Below are positions 33,774 to 44,300 of a DNA stretch of 64,000 nt, piece after piece. The notes under the pieces were generated by a model. It saw nothing but the letters and a program-made list of their open reading frames with translations. It had not been told where the DNA came from and ran no database searches. The position numbers and the translations under genes were made by a program. Numbering within the stretch: the stretch's first letter is position 1; each line of letters begins with the position of its first letter. The DNA lies in NCBI GenBank assembly GCA_026985075.1, contig JALSQX010000105.1, forward strand, positions 62,001 to 126,000, given 5' to 3'. The stretch comes from Blastocatellia bacterium (GTDB taxonomy: Bacteria; Acidobacteriota; Blastocatellia; HR10; J050).

Positions 33774-36050
33774 TCACGAGCCACGCTCCTTGAGGGCGCG
33801 CAGCACTTTCTCAGGCGTGATGGGCAAGCTATTGATGCGCACGCCGATGGCGTTATAGATGGCATTGGCGACAGCCGCTGCCGTAGGATTGGTTCCCATC
33901 TCTCCCACGCCTTTGGCGCCGAAAGGGCCTTCCGGATCGTCAGTCTCAATGATGACCGTCTCGATGGGGGGCGCATCCATGATGGTGGGCATGCGATAAT
34001 CGAACGGCGTGAGATTCAGGACGCGACCCTCGTGCACCTGAAGGTGTTCACTGAGCGCATACCCCAGCCCCATCACCGTGCCGCCTTCGATCTGCCCCTC
34101 GACATACATGGGATTGATCGCCCGCCCCACATCGTGAGCCGAAACGACGCGCAACGGGCGCACCTTCCCGGTCTCGACGTCGACCTCGACCTCCACCGCC
34201 TGAGCGCCGAAGCCGTAGGTGGCCGAGATGTTTCCTTTCCCATCGGGTCCGAGCATCTCGTTATGGGGATCGTACCAACCGTGACCGATGATCACCTGAC
34301 CGCCTTGACGAAAATGGCGCGCCCGCACGACCTTGTCGAAGGGGATGCGCTGCTCGGGCGCTTCTCGAATCCTCACGTAGCCATCGCGGAGTTCGAGTTC
34401 GGCCGCCGATGCGCCGAGCAACTCCTCGGCCGTCTCCAGAATTTGCGCTTTGACCTGTCGCGCTGCGCGCAGAGCAGCATTGCCGGCGATGAACGTCGTG
34501 CGGCTAGCGTGAACGCCGACGTCCCAGGGAGTGACCGCCGTATCATCGTTCACGATGGTGATCTCTTCTGGCCGGATGCCCAGTTCCTCGGCCACAATCT
34601 GGACCACGACGACGTCCGAGCCCTGGCCGATTTCCGTCGCGCCGGTGAGCACGGTCACTCGTCCGAAATCGTCTACCTTGACGATGCAGCCACATCCATC
34701 GCTGCGGTAGATGCGGGCGCCGCCACCCACATTCATGGTGGCGGCGATGCCCACGCCTCGAGCGATCGCTCCGCGGCGCGAAGGCGCTGCCCTCTTCTCG
34801 CTCCACCCGATTCGCCGCGCCGCCTCCTCCAAACATTCGGTCAGGCCGCAAGTAGTGATCTTGATTCCTTGAGGTGTCTCCTCGAAGGGACGATTGGCGT
34901 TGCGCAGGCGGAACTCCAGAGGATCCATGCCGATGGCCTCGGCCAGACGGTCCATCTGCACTTCGACGACGAATGTGCCCTGAGGATTGCCGAATCCGCG
35001 CACGGCACCGGTGATCGGATTATTGGTGTAAACGCTGTCGTAGACCACGCGCGCGTGAGGAACGCGATAAAGAGAGCCGATGGTTTCCATGAGTACCAGC
35101 GTAGTCACCGTCCCCCACGAGACGTAAGCGCCGTTGTCCAGAAGGACCTTGGCCTCCCTCACCCACAACCGACCATCCCGCATGGCTCCGGCGCGCGCCC
35201 AAATGCGCATGGACTGACGGGCCTCGCTCACGGCGAACTCTTCCTGGCGAGTGAACGCCAGCCGGACGGGCCGTCCCGCCTTCCGAGCGAGCCAGACGCA
35301 AATGGGTTCGAACGAGTACATGTCTAATCCGCGGCCGAAACTCCCTCCGATCGCCGTCTGAATGACGCGGATGTCTCGCCCCGGGATACCCAGAGCTTCG
35401 GAGAGGTCTTTCTGGAGGAGGAAAGGAATTTGCGTCGTGCTCCACACGGTCAGTTTGCCGGAGGCATCAAAGGCGGCCAAGCAGAAACTCGTCTCCAGTG
35501 GCGCCGGCTGAACGTATCCCAGATCGAATTCATCTTCGACGACGACATCGGCTTCCTCGAGGGCGCGATCCGGTTCGCCGTGGACATACTCCTGGTGACG
35601 GAAGAGATTGCTCTCGCGATCTTCATGGATGAGGGGGGCGTCCGGTCGCAGGGCGGCTTGAGGATCGAACACTGCCGGAAGCGGATCATATTCGACGCGA
35701 ATGAGCTCGAGAGCCTCTTCGGCGATATCTTCATCAATGGCGGCTACGGCGGCCACTTCATCCCCACAGCGACGGACTTTGTCTCCTTTCAACGGCGTTC
35801 GATCGCGTCCGTATCCGAAGCGCCGGGGTGGGAGATCCTTGGCCGTGATCACGGCTTTCACGCCGGACAAGCGCTCGGCCCGCGAGGTGTCGATGTGGAG
35901 GATGCGCGCGTGGGGAAGAGGACTCCGTAAGATCTTACCATAGAGCATGCGGGGCACTTTGACGTCGTGACCATAGATGATCTGTCCCGTCGCTTTGGGG
36001 ATGGCATCCGGTTTGGGAATCCGCTTGCCGATGATGGAGAACGTGCTCAT
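33774..36050 (-). CDS. Xanthine dehydrogenase-family molybdopterin-binding subunit
   Basis: A 758-residue large subunit. Motifs: GGSFGRGLDMYSFE (Mo-cofactor), TGAVRGFGNPQGTF, TGATEIGQGSDVVV and, near the end, DPEGPFGAKGVGEMG with the catalytic Glu. The family hydroxylates heterocycles or, in 4-hydroxybenzoyl-CoA reductase, removes a ring hydroxyl; it also includes aldehyde oxidoreductases and CO dehydrogenase. The gene is the third of three in the order FAD subunit, 2Fe-2S subunit, Mo subunit. The FAD subunit lacks the Cys-rich insert of 4-hydroxybenzoyl-CoA reductase, making that activity less likely. GGGAGGAAGCC precedes the ATG. Confidence 0.92.
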   Translation of the reverse strand: MSTFSIIGKRIPKPDAIPKATGQIIYGHDVKVPRMLYGKILRSPLPHARILHIDTSRAERLSGVKAVITAKDLPPRRFGYGRDRTPLKGDKVRRCGDEVAAVAAIDEDIAEEALELIRVEYDPLPAVFDPQAALRPDAPLIHEDRESNLFRHQEYVHGEPDRALEEADVVVEDEFDLGYVQPAPLETSFCLAAFDASGKLTVWSTTQIPFLLQKDLSEALGIPGRDIRVIQTAIGGSFGRGLDMYSFEPICVWLARKAGRPVRLAFTRQEEFAVSEARQSMRIWARAGAMRDGRLWVREAKVLLDNGAYVSWGTVTTLVLMETIGSLYRVPHARVVYDSVYTNNPITGAVRGFGNPQGTFVVEVQMDRLAEAIGMDPLEFRLRNANRPFEETPQGIKITTCGLTECLEEAARRIGWSEKRAAPSRRGAIARGVGIAATMNVGGGARIYRSDGCGCIVKVDDFGRVTVLTGATEIGQGSDVVVVQIVAEELGIRPEEITIVNDDTAVTPWDVGVHASRTTFIAGNAALRAARQVKAQILETAEELLGASAAELELRDGYVRIREAPEQRIPFDKVVRARHFRQGGQVIIGHGWYDPHNEMLGPDGKGNISATYGFGAQAVEVEVDVETGKVRPLRVVSAHDVGRAINPMYVEGQIEGGTVMGLGYALSEHLQVHEGRVLNLTPFDYRMPTIMDAPPIETVIIETDDPEGPFGAKGVGEMGTNPTAAAVANAIYNAIGVRINSLPITPEKVLRALKERGS

Positions 36051-36120
36051 GGCTTCCTCCCGCGAGTGGTGAGCCGTGCTCTCTGCCGATTATCGGTGAA
36101 ATGTGTTGAGCGATGATCAA

Positions 36121-36609
36121 TCACCGCGAGCCCACGTCCGCCGACGCCATCTCTTCGGCTGCGGCCAGTACGGCTTCGATGATCTTCACATACCCGGTGC
36201 AACGGCATAAGTTGCCGACCAGAGCTCGCCGCACTTCGGCTTCGGTCGGACGGGGATTTTCCTGCAACAGGGCGTAGGCCGAGAGGATCATTCCCGGCGT
36301 ACAATAGCCGCATTGAATGGCTCCCCGTTGGACGAACGCGCGTTGGAGCGGATGAAGTTCACCCCCGGCCGACAACGCTTCAATGGTGGTGATCTCATGA
36401 CCCTCGGCGTCCAGAGCCAGCATGAGGCATGAGGGAATGGGCGCGCCATCGACGAGCACCGTGCACGCACCACAGTTGCCCGTGCGGCAGCCGTCGTTGG
36501 TTCCCGTCAAATCCAGTTCATCGCGCAGCACTTCGAGCAGAGAGCGATGGGGTTTGACCTCCAGTCTATACGTCTCGCCGTTGACCTTCAGTGTGAGTGG
36601 ATATTTCAC
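36121..36609 (-). CDS. Molybdenum hydroxylase 2Fe-2S subunit
   Basis: A 162-residue subunit with both [2Fe-2S] clusters of the xanthine-oxidase family: the plant-type site NDGCRTGNCGACTVLVDG (with a later Cys in PSCLML) and the helical-bundle site CGYCTPGM followed by RCTGYVKI. The ORF track starts at a TTG (36624), but GGAGGTTCCATCG sits correctly before GTG 36609, so I choose that codon. It lies between the FAD and molybdopterin subunits. Confidence 0.93.
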   Translation of the reverse strand: MKYPLTLKVNGETYRLEVKPHRSLLEVLRDELDLTGTNDGCRTGNCGACTVLVDGAPIPSCLMLALDAEGHEITTIEALSAGGELHPLQRAFVQRGAIQCGYCTPGMILSAYALLQENPRPTEAEVRRALVGNLCRCTGYVKIIEAVLAAAEEMASADVGSR

Positions 36610-36666
36610 CGATGGAACCTCCAAAGTGAATGTGCAAGAACCAGATGCTCATCTGGCATTCATGCC

Positions 36667-37542
36667 TCATCGTTCTGGAGAATGAGAGACCAGGTGTTCG
36701 AGCGCTCGTCGGGTGAGCACGCCGACCATCTCGCGGCGATACCAGGCCGAACTGTAGGTATCGTCGATGGGACGGGCGGCTCGAGCTGCTCGACGAGCAG
36801 CCTCCAGTCGACGATCCTCAGTCAGCGGGGCGCCAATCAGGACCGACTCTGCTTCGGGGACGCGCAGAGGAGTGGGCGCCACCGCTCCCAGGACGATGCG
36901 AGCGTCTTCGGCAATTGCTTCCTGTTCATCGAATTGCAGGAGAACGGCGACGCCGACAATGGCGATGTCCATGGCCTGCCGATAGATGTGTTTGAGATAG
37001 ACGCCGCGCGTTCGAGGGCGAGGAGGAGGAAGCCGGATGGCGGTGAGCAGTTCGCCATGTCGAAGCTCGGTTTGACCCGGACCATGGAAGAACTTCTCCA
37101 GCCGTACGCGGCGCTCGCCTCGAGGTCCGACGATGACCGCCTCGGCTCCCAGGGCGATGAGCGGTGGCGCCATGTCGGCCGAAGGCGCGGCATTGCAGAG
37201 ATTGCCGCCCACCGTCGCCAGATTGCGGATGAGCACCGATCCCATCTTCCTGGCCGTCTGGGCCAGCAGGGGATACCGCTCGCCCATCAGCAGGGATCGA
37301 GCGATCTCGGCCAGAGTGACCAGTGCGCCGAGGCGAAGTCCGCCGTCCTCTTCGGGCGCGATGTCGTTCAGACCGGGAATGCGCTTGAGATTGACGATCA
37401 CCCGCGGCCGAAGATGCCCGTATCGCGCCTTGGTCACCAGATCCGTCCCGCCGGCCAGCGGATAGGCGCCTTCCCCATGGCGCACCAGAAGCTGAATGGC
37501 TTCGTCCAGCGTCTTGGGAGCGTAATATTCAAAGAATCTCAC
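36667..37542 (-). CDS. Molybdenum hydroxylase FAD-binding subunit
   Basis: A 291-residue protein with the PCMH-type FAD fold: YPLAGGTDLVTKARYG and RNLATVGGNLCNAAPSADM, the flavin-binding loops of CoxM-like subunits. The ORF track begins at 37584, but a GTG at 37542 (VRFFEYYAPKTLDEA) is preceded by CGGAGG and fits where the family begins. No extra 4Fe-4S Cys cluster is present. It is the first gene of the three-subunit hydroxylase. Confidence 0.9.
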   Translation of the reverse strand: MRFFEYYAPKTLDEAIQLLVRHGEGAYPLAGGTDLVTKARYGHLRPRVIVNLKRIPGLNDIAPEEDGGLRLGALVTLAEIARSLLMGERYPLLAQTARKMGSVLIRNLATVGGNLCNAAPSADMAPPLIALGAEAVIVGPRGERRVRLEKFFHGPGQTELRHGELLTAIRLPPPRPRTRGVYLKHIYRQAMDIAIVGVAVLLQFDEQEAIAEDARIVLGAVAPTPLRVPEAESVLIGAPLTEDRRLEAARRAARAARPIDDTYSSAWYRREMVGVLTRRALEHLVSHSPER

Positions 37543-37775
37543 CACGAACCTCCGGATGAAGGTCGAAGGACGCGCCGAATGCATGGCAGCGAGCCACTCG
37601 ACCGCTTCACGTGGTCAATCGAGCGGGCGCGAGGTCGTGAGCGACCGGAGACCGATGGATAGGCTGCCGCCCTTCCGGTTGTCCAACCGGCTGGAGGGCG
37701 ACAGTTTGTCTGACCTCGCTCAAGCGACGTTCATTCGAGCGACGCTTCACCTCTCGGCGCTCGGCTTCTCGCTCT

Positions 37776-40700
37776 TCACCAAATGAACTTGAGACCGAAC
37801 TGAATCTCGCGCGCCGGGAAGGTGCGCGTCGATTTACCGAAGGTGAGCGTATCGGCCAGATCATTCCCCGGCAAGAACAGGTTCACCCGATTGAACAGAT
37901 TGAACGCCTCGGCGCGGAACTCGATGCGTCCCTGTTCGCCGAGTGCGGGGAATCGGAAGATCTTGAACAGCGAGAAATCGACGGTGGCGAATCCCGGTCC
38001 TTCGAACGTATTCCGTCCCAGATCGCCAACCGTCCCCGCTTCCGGAATGGGGAAGTCGCTGGCCTTGAATAAACCATTGATGAAATCGGAGCGGCTGCTG
38101 CCCTTATTGGTATTTCCGAACGCCGGCGTATTGGGACGATCGTACGCCCCGCCCTGCGTCCCGCCGCCGGCATCGGCGTTGAAATCGCCGGTGGGCAAGC
38201 CCGTTTCCGGATCGATATCGAATGGGGCGGTCGTAAACACACCGAAGGCCTTGCCCGATTGGAGCGTGACGATGGTGTTCACTTGCCATCCCCCGAACAC
38301 CTGGCCGCGCCATCCGGCCGTGTTCCTGAAGATGGGGAGTTCCCAGACGGCATTGATGGCCAACCGATGCGTCACATCGAAGTTGGCGCGTCCCCGTTCC
38401 AACGAGCGATTGGTGATGTCCTGGGCTCCCACATAGCCCACGCCGAAGTTGTCGATATCTCCGGCGAAGGGATCCGATTGCTCATCGATGACCTTGCCAA
38501 AGGTGTAATTGACTTCCAGGCTGTATCCCGAGCTCAACCGCTTGATCAGCCGGACGGTCGCGCCATGATAGTTGGCATTGCCATCACTGCCCACATAGAA
38601 GCTATTACCCCAGTTGGGATTGAGGCGGTTCTCGACGCCATCGAGCAGATCGCCGTTGACGCGGTTGAAATCTTCGCTCCGAAGGAGCTTGCGAGCCGCG
38701 TTCCCGGTATATCCGAGTTCGATCATCCAGTTGGGCTGGAATTCCCACTGGATGTTGAGGAACCAGTCCATTCCGTATCCCGTGCGAATATGAGGATCGA
38801 TGAGGAAGGGGAAGATCGGCGATCCGTTCAATCCCCCACGATCGTTCATGCCCAGTCGGAAATTATCGCTCGGCGTCGCCGGGATGGTGTAGGAGATGCT
38901 CGTGCCGAGACCAAAGATGGGCAGGGCAATGGCGATGGCATTGAATGGCGGTTGGAAGCGAGCCGGTTCGGCGAAGGCGTCCTCATAGATCTGATCGTAG
39001 GCTACGCCGAAGCCGGCGCGAATGACGAATTTGCCGCTACCGATGGGATCCCAGGCCAACCCCAGGCGAGGAGCGAAGTTATTGTGATCTCCCTCGTACA
39101 TGTCTTTCACCTGGCCGATGCTGGCTTGAGCGAACCGGGAGAAAATATCGTCGCCGCCATTGAAGATGATGTTGGAGAGCTTTCCATCCCGCTCGGTGGG
39201 CACCGTGTAGAGATCATAGCGAAGGCCATAGTTGAACGTGAAGTGGGGCGTGACCTTCCAGCTATCCTGGAAGAAGGCCCCAATCCACCAGCGACGGAAG
39301 TGTCGAATGTTGCGGATGAAATCGCCCGTCTGAGGATCGATCTGCGCTACCTGGAGGAACGGTTCGTCGTCGATGAAATCGAGCAGGCTGGCGAATTCGT
39401 ACATCCCGCGACCGAAGATGGTGAAATCGCTGTTCTCCTGGAAGTAGGTCACATCCACGCCGAATTTGATGCCATGGCTGCCCACCGTCACCGAGACATT
39501 ATCCTTCCAGTCGAAGGTGTTCATGGGGAAATTCACCGGCAGGAGGAACGTCGAACCGAATCCCGCCGTTCCATCATCGATGATGATGTTGGGCACTTCC
39601 GCCGGGCTGGCCGTGGGCGTGGCCCGCACGCGCAGGAAGCCGAAGCGAAAGTCATTCACCACGTTGGCGCCGAAGAGCTTGGTCCAGCCGACGGCCACGC
39701 CGGAGAAGATGCCATCGAAGGGATGACGGAAGCCGCGCACGATGTGTTCCAACGGCGCGTTCACCGACGGGACGGCGCCGGTGCTGCGCTCGTCTTCGTG
39801 AATCCAGCGAGCGAAGATTTTATCTCGCCCCTCGTGGAAGTTGTGATCGATGCGAATCATGAATTGATCGGTGTTCCGGGCATCGCTCACCGTTCCCGAG
39901 GTCAACGCGATGTCGGGAATGCCATCGGGGGGACCGATGGCGAATTCTCCCGGAGCCGGCGAGCCGATGTCTTGCTCCGTACCCGGGATGGGCGGTGGGC
40001 CGGGAAAGTCGCGAAACAGTTGGGCAGCGATGCTGTCAGGTCGCGTCTGAAACACGAATTGGCGCAGTTCCGGCGTCTCCGTCTGAAACGACACGCTATC
40101 GCCGCGACGGCCGCGAAAGCCTTCATAGGAGACGAAGAAGAAGGTGTGATCTTTGCGGATCGGCCCGCTCAGCGAGAAACCGAACTGGTTCTGTAAGAGC
40201 GGCGCGGGGTCTTTCCCATCGAAGAACCGCCGGGCATCCAGCGCCGAATTTCGGTGAAATTCCCACGCCGTCCCGTGGATGGCGTTGCCGCCGGATTTGG
40301 TGACCACATTGACGATGGCTCCATAGTTACGCCCGAACTCGCTGGAGAAGTTGCTGGTCTGAATCTCGAACTCTTCGACGGCATCCACCGTCGGCGTAAT
40401 GGCGGGCAAGCCGCCAATGTAGTCGTTGTTATTGGGCACGCCATCGAGGATGTAATTGGTCGACCGCAGTCGCTTGCCGTAGGTGGTGAACGCCAGCGTA
40501 TAGGAATTATTGTTGGTCGGCGTAGCGACGTTGGCGTTCAATGGCGTGACGCCGGCTTCCAATACGGGAAGCTGGTAAATGTTGCGCCCGTTCAACGGGA
40601 GATCGGTCACCTGACGAGGTGCGACGAGGCCGGCCAGTCGCGCCTCTTCCGTCTGGACCAGGGGCGCGCCGGTCACCGTAATGACCTCCTCAATCGTGCC

Positions 40701-41039
40701 CACCTGGAGCACGAAGTCGATGCGCAACACATCGCCCACGTGGAGGATGACGTCGCGGCGAACGTCTGTCTTGAATCCCTGGCGTTCGGCTTTGACTTCA
40801 TACTCTCCCGGTGGCAGATTGGGCACCCGGTAGAGGCCACTCTGATTGGTCATCACCTGCCGCGTTTCATTGGTCGCCACATTCCTCACCGTGATCTGCA
40901 CGTCGGGGAGAACCGCGCCCTGCTCATCGGTGACCACTCCTGTGACGGTGGCATAGGTCAATTGGGCTCTCGCCGCCCGGGGAACGCCCAGAGCGAGGAG
41001 AACCCCGCCAAGCATAAAGAGAAGGACAGTCCGTCTCAT
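37776..41039 (-). CDS. Oar-type TonB-dependent receptor 1
   Basis: A 1087-residue outer-membrane protein. It has a signal peptide (MRRTVLLFMLGGVLLALG, cleaved near RAARA), then a carboxypeptidase-regulatory-like domain at about residues 27-110 (TVTGVVTDEQGAVLPDVQI, GLYRVPNLPPGEYEV). A plug follows (GRNYGAIVNVVTKSGGNAIHG), then a large barrel ending with the C-terminal aromatic residue FGLKFIW. The ATG at 41039 is preceded by AAGGAGGTATCGAT; the longer frame would begin before the signal peptide. The domain layout is common in Acidobacteriota. It resembles the receptor at 57908 (GRNYGAI..NV.TKSG..). The ligand is unknown; a complex aromatic or polymer breakdown product is conceivable. Confidence 0.92.
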   Translation of the reverse strand: MRRTVLLFMLGGVLLALGVPRAARAQLTYATVTGVVTDEQGAVLPDVQITVRNVATNETRQVMTNQSGLYRVPNLPPGEYEVKAERQGFKTDVRRDVILHVGDVLRIDFVLQVGTIEEVITVTGAPLVQTEEARLAGLVAPRQVTDLPLNGRNIYQLPVLEAGVTPLNANVATPTNNNSYTLAFTTYGKRLRSTNYILDGVPNNNDYIGGLPAITPTVDAVEEFEIQTSNFSSEFGRNYGAIVNVVTKSGGNAIHGTAWEFHRNSALDARRFFDGKDPAPLLQNQFGFSLSGPIRKDHTFFFVSYEGFRGRRGDSVSFQTETPELRQFVFQTRPDSIAAQLFRDFPGPPPIPGTEQDIGSPAPGEFAIGPPDGIPDIALTSGTVSDARNTDQFMIRIDHNFHEGRDKIFARWIHEDERSTGAVPSVNAPLEHIVRGFRHPFDGIFSGVAVGWTKLFGANVVNDFRFGFLRVRATPTASPAEVPNIIIDDGTAGFGSTFLLPVNFPMNTFDWKDNVSVTVGSHGIKFGVDVTYFQENSDFTIFGRGMYEFASLLDFIDDEPFLQVAQIDPQTGDFIRNIRHFRRWWIGAFFQDSWKVTPHFTFNYGLRYDLYTVPTERDGKLSNIIFNGGDDIFSRFAQASIGQVKDMYEGDHNNFAPRLGLAWDPIGSGKFVIRAGFGVAYDQIYEDAFAEPARFQPPFNAIAIALPIFGLGTSISYTIPATPSDNFRLGMNDRGGLNGSPIFPFLIDPHIRTGYGMDWFLNIQWEFQPNWMIELGYTGNAARKLLRSEDFNRVNGDLLDGVENRLNPNWGNSFYVGSDGNANYHGATVRLIKRLSSGYSLEVNYTFGKVIDEQSDPFAGDIDNFGVGYVGAQDITNRSLERGRANFDVTHRLAINAVWELPIFRNTAGWRGQVFGGWQVNTIVTLQSGKAFGVFTTAPFDIDPETGLPTGDFNADAGGGTQGGAYDRPNTPAFGNTNKGSSRSDFINGLFKASDFPIPEAGTVGDLGRNTFEGPGFATVDFSLFKIFRFPALGEQGRIEFRAEAFNLFNRVNLFLPGNDLADTLTFGKSTRTFPAREIQFGLKFIW

Positions 41040-41362
41040 ATCGATACCTCCTTGGTCATTGGTCTGGCATGCGTCGCCTCTTCGTAGAGCTACTGTGAGA
41101 CGCCCGATCGAGCCACGAAGGGGCGTTTCCCAGAGCCCCTTCATGACTGATCAGAACGTCCCGCGAAAGGCGCATCTCGCGCTCATCGCCAGGCTCTGTC
41201 CGGTCTATCGGCTGCGTCGCCGATGGAGGATTCCAGCTATGCTCGTGACTCTTCGACCAGGAGGATCGTCTTGACGCGCTCCAGTATGACGGCGTCCATC
41301 GGTAATGACATACCGAACGGGGGAGCCCAGCGTGATGTGTGATTCTGAACATCGATGATCTC
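41040..41362. other. Intergenic region between receptor genes
   Basis: This 323-base gap lies between receptor 2 (ends 41363) and receptor 1 (starts 41039), both on the minus strand. I see no credible gene. An 8-bp inverted repeat GAAGGGGC-N10-GCCCCTTC (41117-41142) lies about 80-100 bases before the receptor 1 start and could structure its leader. No convincing promoter was recognised. Confidence 0.5.
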
Positions 41363-44300
41363 CTAAAACAGAATCTTGAGTCCGAATTGAATCTGTCGTG
41401 CTGCCGTTCTCGTTCTCGTGATTCGTCCCAGGGGCCCCGCCGGGAGGCCTTGAGCATCGAACGCCGGGATGGTGCGAATAGGGAGATCGAAGTTCGCTCG
41501 ATTGAGGAGATTGAAGAACTCGGTGCGAAATTGAACGTCCACGCGTTCTCGGATGGTCGTCTTTTTCACTAGGGAGAAGTCAACGTTGACCAGCCCCGGC
41601 CCGATGAGGGTATTCCTTCCTAGATTCCCCAAGAAACCCGCTGGTTGCAGAGCGAATGCTCGACGATCAAGGTATTGATCGGGACCACCAAGGATCGGAT
41701 TGTTGCTGAATCCCGGACGGAGGTCCGGTCGCTCACTCAAGTCGCTGAAAATGCCCGGAGCACCTCCATTCCGAGAGCGATTGAAGGTGAGTTCCACGGT
41801 GAACGGAGACCCTGACTGGATCGTGGTGATCCCGTTGATTTGCCATCCCGCCAGGAGTTTCCGGGCAACACCCTCTGAGTTCCGTCCCAGCGGAAGATCG
41901 TAAGTGTAGTTGAAAACCAGGACCTGTCGAACATCAAAACTGGACAGTCCTCGGTTCAATCGCCGATCATCGGGATCGATGCTCACCACGTTCTCGCCGG
42001 TGGAGTCCGAGGCAAACAGAGATGAGGTATCATCGATCGACTTCTGGACCGTATACGAGACCTGAAATTGGAGGCCGCGACTCAGTCGCTTGTTGAGGCT
42101 GAGGATGAGACCATGATAGAAAGAATTGGCGTCTGAGACGGTCCACCGACTCGCTCCGAAGCGAGGATTGCGCCGCGACCCACCCTCGGGCCAGAACTTG
42201 CGACCATCGGGGAGGAACTCGGGGAAAGCCGTGTTCCCGTTGAATACCCGGAGCAAGTGAACGCCGCGGGAACCAGCATAGCCAACACTGAACACCGTAT
42301 CCGGAGCGAACTCCCATTGAAGATCTAAACTCCACCGCATCACATAAGGCGTATTGGTCAGAGGCGCTGGGAAGTTGATGAGTGGCACGCCCCTGGCCGC
42401 TGCTTCTTCAAGAGCGGGGACAATATCGGGGAAGGGAGGGGCGATGAGCGTGGCCAGCTTACGCACCGGAGCCCCGCCTCCAATCGGTCCGAAGAGATCG
42501 AAGGGAGTGATTTGCTGGAAGTAGATGCCAAATCCTCCCCGAATAGACGTCTTCCCCCTGCCCAGGGGATCCCAGGCGAACCCGAATCGAGGGGCAAAGC
42601 TATGCAGCGAGATGTTCCTGTTGAGATAGAATTCTCCCTGTATGGCCTCACCCTGCCGATCATAGGTATTCGTCGCTTCGCCGAAGATGTCTTTTGGTTT
42701 CGTCGTGAACTCGTAGCGCAGTCCAAGGTTCAGCGTCAATCGGGAACTCGCCTGATAGTCATCCTGAATGTAAAATCCGAACATGGACTCCCTGATAGAG
42801 CGGTCATTATCACTTCCAGGGAGCGGGCCGAGGAAGAGCGTCGGTCGATTGGTAAGGAAACATTCTAGCGGCGACTGGGGGCAGACCGGCGAGCTCGGGA
42901 AGACGTAGACCCCCGAATCATTGAACGAGAACAGGGTGTTGAATCGCAGGTGCTTGACGTTCACGCCCCCCTTTATGGAATGAGGGCCGCGAGTATAGGT
43001 GAGGTCATCAGACCACTCATATAAGTTGAGCACATCGCGAATGGGATCAATGATGAATCCAATCAGCGGCGATACAGCTCCAGGGATGATGATCCCGCCG
43101 CTCCGGAAGAATGGCTTACCCGGCAAGAAACTCAATGCCGGTGGAATATTGACCCGGGGAGCATTTTCCGAGAAGCTGAACGAGCGATTGAAACCGAAAC
43201 GAAACGTATTCAACAGTGCGGCCGACATCGTCCGGTCATATTCCACGGTCACGTATTGATTGCGCGACCGTTCGGCCATCGTGATGAGGGGGAGGTCAGG
43301 GCGCGGGCGATCCCCTTCGGCGTCATCAAACGTGTACCGAGCAAAGAACGAATCACTGGCTGAGAACTGGTGATCGATGCGAATCTGGAAGAAGTCTTCT
43401 CGCTGAGGTTGAGGTGTTGAACCGAGCCATTCGGCCGTTCCGTTGCCGAAATTCCTCCCGTTGGGGAGAGGGAAGAGATCCAGATAGGGTTTGATGGCCG
43501 GATCCACTCCGACGTTCTTGAGTTGACCGGGGTTCTCCGGATCGGGAAGGAGACCCTGCCGCGCATTCTCATCGGGGACGATCCCGACTTGGGTGACCCC
43601 CAGTCGTTCTCGGAGACCTTCATAGGCGCCGAAGAAGAAGCTGCGATTCTCCATAATAGGTCCTCCGAGCGTCCACCCGAACTGATTGCGAATGAATGGC
43701 GGTTTGCGGGCATCGAAGAAGTTGCGGGCATCGAGTGCGCTGTTACGATGGAACTCGAATACTGATCCGTGGAGTTCGTTGGTCCCCGATTTGGTCACGG
43801 CATTGACTACCGCCCCGGCCACTTTTCCTACTTCGGCGGTGTAAGCATTGGTCAACACTTTGAATTCTCGAATCGTCTCCACGCCCAGGAGCGTTCCGGC
43901 GACGCTCCCCGGCGTGCGATTGCGGAAATCATTGATGTCCGTCCCATCGAGCAGGAACAGATTCATGTCCTGACGGGTTCCACTGGACGAGATCTTCACC
44001 GTTCGACCGGCGAAGAAGTTGCGGGAAGCCGTAGCGATCACATTAACTCCGGGTTGTAGAAGGACGAGTTGTTCCACGCTGCGGCCATTCAACGGAAGAT
44101 CTCGAATCTTCATATCATCGACGAGCCAGGCGATGGACGCTGTGGTTCGTTCTACTAAGGGAGCTTCTCCTCTCACCGTCACCTGCTCGGTAATTTGTCC
44201 GACCTGTAGGGTGAAATCGACGATCGCTTCTCGACCGACAGTGAGTTTAATCCCCGTTCGAACCTCGGTTTTGAATCCCTCCAATTCCGCTTGTACCTGA

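Noticed and set aside
33645-35327. 560-residue plus-strand ORF opposite the molybdopterin subunit
   Set aside because: Antisense shadow of a gene with clear family motifs; no ribosome binding site and no recognisable domain.
33774-37542. 4-hydroxybenzoyl-CoA reductase
   Set aside because: The FAD subunit has no Cys-rich insert for the additional 4Fe-4S cluster.
37675-37690. CCGGTTG-TC-CAACCGG inverted repeat upstream of the molybdenum hydroxylase
   Set aside because: Possible hairpin with a very short loop, but no T-run on either strand; not supportable as a terminator.
38259-40196. 645-residue plus-strand ORF opposite TonB receptor 1
   Set aside because: Antisense shadow produced by GC-rich third positions; composition is Arg/Ala/Glu-rich with no signal or domain.
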